Assembly: GCA_030151635.1 (NCBI GenBank)
Contig: JASLDF010000129.1
Span: 4,756-68,755 of the forward strand
Reading direction: 5' to 3'
From: Bacteroides sp.
Lineage (GTDB): Bacteria; Bacteroidota; Bacteroidia; Bacteroidales; Bacteroidaceae
Length of the DNA: 64,000 nt
The stretch's first letter is position 1. Every line of letters starts with the position of its first letter. Position numbers and translations under genes: made by a program. This document shows, in pieces, positions 8,941 to 16,844 of the stretch. The notes below the pieces were generated by a model. It was not told where the DNA came from. It saw only the letters and a list, made by a program, of their open reading frames with translations, and ran no database searches.

Positions 8941-10428
8941 ATGCACAAGCTCTTCAATACACTCATACTATTCTTCATATTAAATGTCTCATTATTAAAT
9001 GCTCAAAATAATAGTAAGACAGATGTTAGGGCGGCATGGCTCACCACAGCCTACCGATTAGACTGGCCTCAAACATTAATTCGATCCGAGAAAGATGTAA
9101 TAAAACAAAAACAAGAGCTTACTGAGATTTTAGATCAACTAATGGATGCAAACTTTAATACCATCCTATTTCAAGTGCGACACAAAGGAACAGTCTTGTA
9201 CCCTTCCAAAATTGAACCATACAGCAGAATGCTAATGACAAATGGGAATATAACTCCTCTATACGACCCCCTTCTATTTGCAATTGAAGAGTGTCATAAA
9301 AGAGGAATGGAGTGTCATGCTTGGCTAGTAACACTTCCTGCTGATGATCTATCTCAAAATGACTTGAAAAGATACCCAAATAAGAACAGACAATTCATTA
9401 CCTATAATAAGAAAAGATTTTTGGACCCTAGTTCAAGTAAAACGCCTCTATACCTTGGAAGTATTGCACATGAAATTGTAACAAATTACGACATTGACGG
9501 TATTCACCTTGATTACATTAGATATCCTGAGAATATTGCAGACTTAAGAGACAATACAAAATACAAACAATCAAAGACACAGCTATCAATTGAAGACTGG
9601 CGACGTAATAACATCACCAATATTGTGCAACACATCTATAATGAGGTGAAGAAATTAAAACCCTGGGTAAAAGTTAGCAGTAGCCCCGTAGGAAAATTTA
9701 GTGACACCAATCGCTATTCTGCCAAAGGTTGGAATGCCTATAATGCAGTATATCAAGATGTATTTAAATGGATGGAACTAGGTATACAAGACCAAATATA
9801 TCCGATGATGTATTTTCAAGGAAACAACTTCTATCCTTTCGCACTAGATTGGAATGAAAATAAGCACAACACACAAGTTATTCCAGGCTTAGGTATTTAT
9901 TTTCTGGAAGATGCTTCTCGCAATTGGAGCATTGAAGAGGTGCAACGCCAAATTCAATTTTCAATTGATAATCAACTAGATGGATTGGCGTACTTTAGAG
10001 TGGAATTTCTTTTAAAAGATGCTAAAGGTGTATTTAGTAGTCTTAAAAACAACCACTATAAATATCCGGCATTGCAACATGCAAATCTTATAGTTGAAAA
10101 TAAAACACCAAATAGTCCGCAAAACTTAGCAGTAAAAATAAATAAAACACAAGCTACAATTAGTTGGGATATCCCCACCAACGAAGACAATACACAAAGA
10201 GTACTGTACAATGTCTATGCAAGCAACACCTATCCTGTTGATATTTCTAAAAGTGATAATTTGCTAGAAACCTATTTAGAAGGAAATAGTTTTGTGTATA
10301 TACCAATGATTCCCAGTAGCCATTATAAATTCTATGCAGTAACCGCAATCAATCAGTACCATATTGAGAGTGAAGCTACTCAATTAAAGTCCAAGCAAGA
10401 TATTGAGATTCTCGAGACAGTGCACTAA
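8941..10428 (+). CDS. GHL10 family secreted glycoside-hydrolase-like protein, paralogue 2
   Basis: 495 residues with a signal peptide (about 1-21, ending SLLNA). The GHL10 barrel motifs correspond one-to-one with paralogue 1: DVRAAWLTTAY, FQVRHKGTVLYPSKIEPYSR, CHAWLVTLP, DGIHLDYIRYPE and VKVSSSPVGKF. The C-terminal about 95 residues form an Fn3-like module (NSPQNLAVKINKTQATISW). Its divergence from the paralogue at 3324 suggests a different substrate rather than a recent duplication. The last 53 bases overlap the convergent ATP-grasp gene. Substrate unknown. Confidence 0.88.
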   Translation: MHKLFNTLILFFILNVSLLNAQNNSKTDVRAAWLTTAYRLDWPQTLIRSEKDVIKQKQELTEILDQLMDANFNTILFQVRHKGTVLYPSKIEPYSRMLMTNGNITPLYDPLLFAIEECHKRGMECHAWLVTLPADDLSQNDLKRYPNKNRQFITYNKKRFLDPSSSKTPLYLGSIAHEIVTNYDIDGIHLDYIRYPENIADLRDNTKYKQSKTQLSIEDWRRNNITNIVQHIYNEVKKLKPWVKVSSSPVGKFSDTNRYSAKGWNAYNAVYQDVFKWMELGIQDQIYPMMYFQGNNFYPFALDWNENKHNTQVIPGLGIYFLEDASRNWSIEEVQRQIQFSIDNQLDGLAYFRVEFLLKDAKGVFSSLKNNHYKYPALQHANLIVENKTPNSPQNLAVKINKTQATISWDIPTNEDNTQRVLYNVYASNTYPVDISKSDNLLETYLEGNSFVYIPMIPSSHYKFYAVTAINQYHIESEATQLKSKQDIEILETVH

Positions 10429-11557
10429 GTGCTAAGTACCCCGACTCTATTACTCCATTTTTCACAACTAATGGGTATTTTTTTTCAAACTCGGCATGCT
10501 TGTTCATTAATGTACTGGTCTTTTTGGAAAAATCGATTTGGTAACTCCCCTTTCTGTTCGGAGAAACATATCGACTATAAAAAGCATGAGAAACCAATCC
10601 CATATTCATTCGTAAATTAATCTCTACACAAGGGTGAAGACGAAAAATAGGTTCGTCTTCAAACTTACACACCATCATATCTACCCCTAAAGGACCCGTA
10701 TAATGTGGAGATACTGTGTTTAAAAGTAATGGAGCTAAAACGTGTCTTGTTCGTTGCATAAACTGATGCTCAAAATACTTATAATTCAGTTCGTCTTCAA
10801 AAAGGTCATCGCTTAGTAAATTGTTCCCTATATATGCCCCATTTATACTTGTATTAAAAGATGAATAGCCTACAAAATGAATGGTATGTTCTGCAGAAAT
10901 ATAAAACTCCATTGCAAAGTCTGACACCTTATTATATACGGGTTCAACAATTACAGACTCTTGATTATCAATCACTCGAGAACACCAGTTAAGCGTAGCA
11001 ACATCTACTGCTCCTTTAGACCATTTCAAACCTTTACCACTACCAGAATACGGTGCTTTCAGCAAAATATGCCCCAACTTCGATGCAATACTCTTTAAAT
11101 CATCCAAATGACTCAGTACAAAAGAGAATCCACATAGTTGAGTTGATTTCGGTATAGCTTGCAACAACTTGACACCCGTAGATCGATGCGTTAACGTTCT
11201 AATATTATCCACCTCACTATCAGATAAAAGAGCCTCATCTTTACAGCCCAATAAGCGCATTCTTTTAAGCAAAGCTTTATTCCACCCCCAAGGAGATAGC
11301 TTAAAGTCAGACAATTTTTCTACTTCAGGAAAAGTAATCAAAGAAGAAGTAATCGGGAATATAGACTTCATCTTCTCTAGGTAACTTGCATTTGGGTGAG
11401 ATTTACCCAACACATAGGAATCAGGATCGGCATACCAAATCGGTAATAAAGCCAGATCTGTTTCTAATAGCTGGGCAGATTTTGGCGACATATAGTTTTC
11501 GTCGTTATTTGCCAGAGCTAAATCATTATCAGGGTTAAAAAGATATAATTTATGCAT
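10376..11557 (-). CDS. Uncharacterised ATP-grasp-like protein
   Basis: 393 residues, no signal peptide, so cytoplasmic. The N-terminal region begins MHKLYLFNPDNDLALAN. The C-terminal half has ATP-grasp-type features: LLKAPYSGSGKGLKW (a glycine-rich lysine loop), VIVEPVYNK, and a late HPCVEINLRMNMG, in which the ExNxR arrangement is the usual Mg-binding motif. ATP-grasp enzymes join a carboxylate to an amine or thiol via an acyl-phosphate. The substrate cannot be inferred: no peptide precursor or biosynthetic partner is adjacent. The 3' end overlaps the convergent GHL10 gene by 53 bp. Confidence 0.75.
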   Translation of the reverse strand: MHKLYLFNPDNDLALANNDENYMSPKSAQLLETDLALLPIWYADPDSYVLGKSHPNASYLEKMKSIFPITSSLITFPEVEKLSDFKLSPWGWNKALLKRMRLLGCKDEALLSDSEVDNIRTLTHRSTGVKLLQAIPKSTQLCGFSFVLSHLDDLKSIASKLGHILLKAPYSGSGKGLKWSKGAVDVATLNWCSRVIDNQESVIVEPVYNKVSDFAMEFYISAEHTIHFVGYSSFNTSINGAYIGNNLLSDDLFEDELNYKYFEHQFMQRTRHVLAPLLLNTVSPHYTGPLGVDMMVCKFEDEPIFRLHPCVEINLRMNMGLVSHAFYSRYVSPNRKGSYQIDFSKKTSTLMNKHAEFEKKYPLVVKNGVIESGYLALSALSRESQYLAWTLIE

Positions 11558-11725
11558 TGAGAAGAGAGTATCATATTTACATTTGAAATGTAAAAATAGT
11601 GCTTATTTAACAACAACTAGCCCTTCAAACTAAGAATTCCTAACTTTTTGCACACTATCGTTGTTAACTAAATCAATTTAACGATTTTAGCAAGGTCAAA
11701 TAAAATGTAATTTTGCTAACTCTAC

Positions 11726-11756
11726 TTTGCAATAACTAAAAATAAGTCTATATTTG
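11726..11756 (+). promoter_or_regulatory. Consensus Bacteroidetes promoter for the AAA ATPase / nifJ unit
   Basis: The -33 TTTG (11726-11729) and -7 TATATTTG (11749-11756) are separated by exactly 19 bases, the consensus spacing. It is the best-matching promoter noted in the window. The rest of 11558-11782 is AT-rich with no gene seen. Confidence 0.75.
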
Positions 11757-11782
11757 CTATTCGTAAAATAGAAAAAAAGCGC

Positions 11783-12964
11783 ATGGAATCATTCTATCGT
11801 ACACATGCCTACTTAATCGAACACATCAACGCTCCTGTACGAAGAGACTTGATGGATGAAATCGATTGGAACGACCGCCTTATAGGAATTAAAGGGTCTC
11901 GAGGAGTAGGTAAAACCACATTTTTACTTCAATACGCCAAAGAAAAATTTGGCTCAGATCGTTCATGTCTATATATAAACATGAACAATTTCTATTTTGC
12001 AGGAAATACACTGGTTGACTTTGCATACGAATTTCAAAAACAAGGAGGTAAAGTCCTACTCATAGACCAGGTTTTCAAATATGATGATTGGAGTAAAGAA
12101 CTCCGAATCTGTTTTGAAAGATTTCCCAACCTTAAGATTGTCTTTACAGGATCTTCTGTAATGCGCTTAAAATACGAAAACTCGGAACTACGAGAAATTG
12201 TAAAAAGCTATAATCTTAGAGGATTCTCTTTCCGAGAATTCTTAAATTACCAAACAGGGATGAAATTCCAATCCTATTCACTAGAAGAAATCATTACTTC
12301 GCACGAGAAAATTGCGAAAGGAATTGTTAGTAAGGTTAAACCCTTAGACTATTTTCAAGATTATCTTCATCACGGTTTTTACCCGTTCTTCTTAGAGAAA
12401 AGAAACTTCTCTGAAAACTTACTGAAGACAATGAATATGATGATTGAGGTAGACATCCTTCTGATTAAACAAATTGAACTGAAATACTTAACTAAAATAA
12501 AAAAACTTCTATATGCACTAGCTGTAGAAGGCCCTAAAGCTCCTAATGTTAGCAAGTTGGCTACTGATATTCAAACTTCAAGAGCCACAATTATGAACTA
12601 CATTAAATACCTTACAGATGCACGACTATTAAATATGGTCTATTCTAAAGGGGAGTCGTTTCCAAAGAAGCCTTCTAAAGTCATGATGCATAATACAAGC
12701 TTAATGTACTGTATCCAACCAATGGAAGCAAGTACGCAAGATATTTTGGAAACTTTTTTCGTGAACAGCATGTGGAAAGACCACGCTGTGAACAAAGGTA
12801 ACGGTAAGCAGGTTTCTTACCTTATTGATGAAACAAGACCATTTAAAATCTGCTCGAAAAAGCAGATGGTAAAGAACAATCCGGGTGTTACTTATGCGGT
12901 ACACCAAATGGAGGTTGGGCTTAATAATCAGATTCCACTTTGGTTATTGGGCTTCTTATATTAA
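11783..12964 (+). CDS. AAA ATPase of the AAA_14/DUF4143 type
   Basis: 393 residues. Walker A GIKGSRGVGKTT (about 36-47) and a Walker-B-like VLLIDQVFKY lie within an AAA_14 domain; the C-terminal part (about 240-393) is a winged-helix/DUF4143-type region (KLATDIQTSRATIMNYIKYL is HTH-like). Proteins of this group occur widely in Bacteroidetes; their cellular role is poorly defined. Only 27 bases separate it from nifJ, so the two are probably co-transcribed from the promoter at 11726, although nifJ may have its own promoter as well. Confidence 0.85.
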   Translation: MESFYRTHAYLIEHINAPVRRDLMDEIDWNDRLIGIKGSRGVGKTTFLLQYAKEKFGSDRSCLYINMNNFYFAGNTLVDFAYEFQKQGGKVLLIDQVFKYDDWSKELRICFERFPNLKIVFTGSSVMRLKYENSELREIVKSYNLRGFSFREFLNYQTGMKFQSYSLEEIITSHEKIAKGIVSKVKPLDYFQDYLHHGFYPFFLEKRNFSENLLKTMNMMIEVDILLIKQIELKYLTKIKKLLYALAVEGPKAPNVSKLATDIQTSRATIMNYIKYLTDARLLNMVYSKGESFPKKPSKVMMHNTSLMYCIQPMEASTQDILETFFVNSMWKDHAVNKGNGKQVSYLIDETRPFKICSKKQMVKNNPGVTYAVHQMEVGLNNQIPLWLLGFLY

Positions 12965-12991
12965 TAAATTTTTCACTTAACAATAATAGTT

Positions 12992-15900
12992 ATGACTAAA
13001 CAGAAGAAATTCATTACATGTGATGGAAATCAAGCTGCTGCACATATTTCATATATGTTCTCTGAAGTAGCTTCAATTTACCCTATCACACCATCTTCTA
13101 CCATGGCTGAATACGTAGATGAGTGGGCTGCTGCAGGCCGCAAAAACATCTTCGGAGAAAAAGTCTTGGTACAAGAAATGCAATCAGAAGCTGGTGCTGC
13201 TGGTGCACTTCACGGATCACTACAAGCAGGTGCTCTTTCAACTACATATACAGCATCTCAAGGCTTGTTGTTGATGATACCTAACATGTACAAAATCTCT
13301 GGAGAGCTATTGCCATGCGTATTCCACGTATCTGCTCGTGCTCTTGCAACACATGCACTATCAATTTTTGGTGACCACCAAGACGTGATGGCTGCACGCC
13401 AAACAGGTTTTGCTATGCTATTTGAAGGTTCTGTACAAGAAGTTATGGACCTTTCTGGTGTTGCTCACCTTGCTACATTGAAGTCTCGCATTCCATTCAT
13501 GAATATTTTTGATGGTTTCCGTACTTCTCACGAAATCCAAAAAGTTGAAGAAATCAGCGCTGAAGAACTTGCTCCATTGATGGATCAAGAAGCTATTGCT
13601 GAATTTAGAGAAAGAGCTCTTAATCCACATGCTCCTGTAGCTCGTGGTATGGCAGAAAACCCAGATGTTTACTTCCAACATAGAGAAGCTGCTAACTCAT
13701 TCTACGATGACGTTCCTGCTATCGTTGAAGAATACATGGAAGAAATCTACAAAATCACAGGTCGTAAATATGGTCTATTTGACTATTACGGTGCTGATGA
13801 TGCAGAAAACGTAGTTATCGCTATGGGTTCTGTTACAGAGGCTGCTAAAGAAGCTGTTGATTTCCTTGTACAACAAGGTAAAAAAGTTGGTTTAGTATGT
13901 GTACACTTGTACCGTCCATTCTCAGCTAAACACTTCCTTTCTGTAATGCCTAAATCGGTTAAAAACATTGCTGTACTTGACCGTACTAAAGAACCTGGTG
14001 CAATTGGTGAACCTCTTTACCTAGATGTAAAATCTTGCTTCTACGAAAAAGAAAATGCTCCTACAATTGTTGGTGGTCGCTTTGGTCTTTCTTCAAAAGA
14101 TACTACTCCTGCACAAATTATTTCTGTGTTCGAGAACCTAGAATTACCAATGCCTAAAAATCAATTTACATTGGGTATTGTTGATGACGTAACATTTACT
14201 TCTCTTCCTTTAAAAGAAGAAATCTCTCTTGAAGGTGATTTATATGAAGCTAAATTCTACGGTTTAGGTGCTGATGGTACTGTTGGTGCTAACAAAAACT
14301 CAGTAAAAATTATCGGTGATAACACAGATAAATACTGTCAAGCATACTTCTCTTATGACTCTAAGAAATCGGGTGGTTTCACATGTTCTCACTTACGTTT
14401 TGGTAATACTCCAATCCGTGCGACATACCTTGTTAACACACCTAACTTCGTTGCATGTCACGTTCAAGCGTACTTGAAACTATATGATGTAACAAGAGGT
14501 CTTAAGAAAAATGGTACTTTCCTATTGAATACTATTTGGGATGGTGAAGAGCTAGCTAAGCACTTACCAAACAAAGTTAAAAAAGTATTCGCTCAAAAGA
14601 ATATTACTGTTTACTCTATCAATGCAACTAAAATTGCACTAGAAATTGGTCTTGGTAACAGAACAAATACAATCCTTCAATCTGCATTCTTCCGTATCAC
14701 AGAAGTAATTCCAGTAGATCTAGCTGTAGAACAAATGAAGAAATTCATTGTTAAATCTTACGGTAAGAAAGGTGAAGACGTTGTTAATAAAAACTATGCT
14801 GCTGTTGATCGTGGTGGTGAATATCACAAACTTACTGTTGACCCAGCTTGGGCTAATCTTCCAGCTGAAGAAGGCGAAAAGAATAACGACCCTGCATTTA
14901 TCAACGAAGTAGTTCGTCCAATCAATGCACAAGACGGTGACCTTCTTCCAGTATCTACTTTCAAAGGTATTGAAGATGGTACATGGCAACAAGGTACTGC
15001 TAAGTACGAAAAACGTGGTGTAGCTGCATTCGTTCCAGAATGGAATGAAGAAAACTGTATCCAATGTAACAAGTGTGCTTACGTTTGTCCTCACGCAACT
15101 ATTCGTCCATTTGTTCTTGATGAAGAAGAACAAAAAGGCGCTAACTTCAACATGTTGAAAGCGGTAGGTAAACAATTCGATGGCATGACTTTCCGTATGC
15201 AAGTTGACGTTCTAGACTGTCTAGGCTGTAGCAACTGTGTAGATGTTTGTCCAGGTAAGAAAGGTAACAAAGCACTTGCTATGAAACCAATCGAAACTCA
15301 AATGGAACAAGCTGCTAACTGGGACTACTGTGCAGATACAGTTAAGACTAAACAACACCTTGTAAATGTTTCTGCAAATGTGAAGAACTCACAATTTGCA
15401 ACTCCACTATTTGAGTTCTCTGGAGCTTGTTCTGGTTGTGGTGAAACTCCTTACGTTAAATTGATTACTCAATTGTTTGGTGATCGCCAAATGGTAGCGA
15501 ACGCAACTGGTTGTTCTTCTATCTACTCTGGTTCTGTTCCTTCAACTCCATATACAACTAACGAAGACGGTGAAGGTCCAGCATGGGCTAACTCTCTTTT
15601 CGAAGACTTCTGTGAATTCGGTATGGGTATGGAACTTGCTAGTGATTCACTTCGTACTCGTCTAGAAAACTTAATGAAAGAAGCTCAAAGCTGTGATAAA
15701 TGCTCTTCTGAACTTAAAGCTCTATTCGTAGAATGGATTGAAAATAAAAATAACGCTGAGAAAACTAAAGAACTTTACAAAACAATTACTCCATTGGTTG
15801 AAGCTTGTGGTTGTGATATCTGTAAACAAATCTTTAGCCTAAAACAATACATCGTGAAACGTTCACAATGGATTATTGGTGGTGACGGTGCATCTTATGA

Positions 15901-16537
15901 TATCGGTTTTGGTGGTCTTGATCACGTTATTGCAAGTGGTAAAGATATCAACATCATGGTTCTTGATACTGAGGTTTATTCAAATACTGGTGGTCAATCT
16001 TCAAAAGCAACTCCTCTAGGAGCTATTGCGAAATTTGCTGCAAGTGGTAAACGTGTACGCAAGAAAGACCTTGGTTTGATGGCTACTACTTATGGTTATG
16101 TATATGTTGCACAAATCGCTATTGGTGCTGACCAAGCTCAAACACTAAAAGCAATTCGCGAAGCAGAAGCATATCCAGGTCCATCATTGATTATTGCTTA
16201 CTCACCATGTATTAGCCACGGTTTGAAAGCTGGTATGGGTAAAACTCAACAAGAACAAGCTGACGCTGTTGCTTGTGGATACTGGCACCTATGGAGATTC
16301 AACCCAGAGCTAGAAGCTGAAGGTAAGAATCCATTTATCCTAGATTCAAAAGCTCCAGACTTGGAGAAATTCGAAGACTTCTTGAAAGGTGAAGTTCGTT
16401 ACACTTCTGTAATGAAACAATTCCCAGTAGAAGCTAAAGAATTATTTGCTGAATCTAAGAGAAATGCTGCTTGGAAATACAATAATTACAAGCGTCTTGC
16501 AAGCATGAGTTATGATGATGCTGCAACAGAAGCTTAA
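12992..16537 (+). CDS. nifJ: Pyruvate:ferredoxin (flavodoxin) oxidoreductase
   Basis: 1181 residues, the full length of single-chain PFOR. It converts pyruvate and CoA to acetyl-CoA and CO2, reducing ferredoxin, the central anaerobic route. Domain I has YPITPSSTMAEYVDEW (TPP/pyruvate site). Two [4Fe-4S] motifs follow (CIQCNKCAYVCP and CLGCSNCVDVCP), then a third-cluster Cys pair CSGCG and a TPP-binding stretch GDGASYDIGFGGLDHV with NTGGQSSKATP. Codons are visibly more biased (frequent GCT, GGT, CGT) than in its neighbours, as expected for an abundant enzyme. A strong terminator follows. Confidence 0.98.
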   Translation: MTKQKKFITCDGNQAAAHISYMFSEVASIYPITPSSTMAEYVDEWAAAGRKNIFGEKVLVQEMQSEAGAAGALHGSLQAGALSTTYTASQGLLLMIPNMYKISGELLPCVFHVSARALATHALSIFGDHQDVMAARQTGFAMLFEGSVQEVMDLSGVAHLATLKSRIPFMNIFDGFRTSHEIQKVEEISAEELAPLMDQEAIAEFRERALNPHAPVARGMAENPDVYFQHREAANSFYDDVPAIVEEYMEEIYKITGRKYGLFDYYGADDAENVVIAMGSVTEAAKEAVDFLVQQGKKVGLVCVHLYRPFSAKHFLSVMPKSVKNIAVLDRTKEPGAIGEPLYLDVKSCFYEKENAPTIVGGRFGLSSKDTTPAQIISVFENLELPMPKNQFTLGIVDDVTFTSLPLKEEISLEGDLYEAKFYGLGADGTVGANKNSVKIIGDNTDKYCQAYFSYDSKKSGGFTCSHLRFGNTPIRATYLVNTPNFVACHVQAYLKLYDVTRGLKKNGTFLLNTIWDGEELAKHLPNKVKKVFAQKNITVYSINATKIALEIGLGNRTNTILQSAFFRITEVIPVDLAVEQMKKFIVKSYGKKGEDVVNKNYAAVDRGGEYHKLTVDPAWANLPAEEGEKNNDPAFINEVVRPINAQDGDLLPVSTFKGIEDGTWQQGTAKYEKRGVAAFVPEWNEENCIQCNKCAYVCPHATIRPFVLDEEEQKGANFNMLKAVGKQFDGMTFRMQVDVLDCLGCSNCVDVCPGKKGNKALAMKPIETQMEQAANWDYCADTVKTKQHLVNVSANVKNSQFATPLFEFSGACSGCGETPYVKLITQLFGDRQMVANATGCSSIYSGSVPSTPYTTNEDGEGPAWANSLFEDFCEFGMGMELASDSLRTRLENLMKEAQSCDKCSSELKALFVEWIENKNNAEKTKELYKTITPLVEACGCDICKQIFSLKQYIVKRSQWIIGGDGASYDIGFGGLDHVIASGKDINIMVLDTEVYSNTGGQSSKATPLGAIAKFAASGKRVRKKDLGLMATTYGYVYVAQIAIGADQAQTLKAIREAEAYPGPSLIIAYSPCISHGLKAGMGKTQQEQADAVACGYWHLWRFNPELEAEGKNPFILDSKAPDLEKFEDFLKGEVRYTSVMKQFPVEAKELFAESKRNAAWKYNNYKRLASMSYDDAATEA

Positions 16538-16560
16538 TTAGAAACTTCTATATAACATTA

Positions 16561-16596
16561 AAGGGTCAGTCTCAATTGAGACTGACCCTTTTTTTT
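16561..16596 (+). terminator. Rho-independent terminator of nifJ
   Basis: Perfect 13-bp arms AAGGGTCAGTCTC and GAGACTGACCCTT with an AATT loop, followed by T8. Confidence 0.95.
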
Positions 16597-16715
16597 GACA
16601 CAGAATGATTACAAAGTATAAGCAATTTATACAAGTTATAAACAGTACATAAAAACAAATAAACCCTTTCTAGCACATCAGCTAAAAAGGGTTTTATAAA
16701 TAGTAAATACACCAG

Positions 16716-16844
16716 CTATTTCTTAAACAAGCGATTTAAAAGAGTCTTTAGTGGTTTTAATCCAACAATTAAAAAAATAATTACCAGTAGGAGTAACAAC
16801 TCATAAACTGAGTGAATAAATGCTGGAATAACAATCATAATCAT
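16716..16844 (-). CDS. 42-residue single-pass membrane protein coupled to murF-alr
   Basis: Short ORF whose ATG begins on the last base of the murF-alr stop codon (TAATG). The protein has a short N-terminus (MIMIVIPAFIHSVYE), one hydrophobic helix (LLLLLVIIFLIVGLK) and a basic C-terminus (PLKTLLNRLFKK), the shape of many real small membrane proteins. A second in-frame ATG two codons later is possible. Translational coupling and the positive-inside tail support it, but its small size and lack of known homologues keep confidence moderate. Confidence 0.55.
   Translation of the reverse strand: MIMIVIPAFIHSVYELLLLLVIIFLIVGLKPLKTLLNRLFKK

Noticed and set aside
14720..15202. Open frame of 160 codons antisense to nifJ
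   Set aside because: It is a shadow of the strongly codon-biased nifJ gene; composition is improbable (many Phe/Asn) and no promoter or signal is present.
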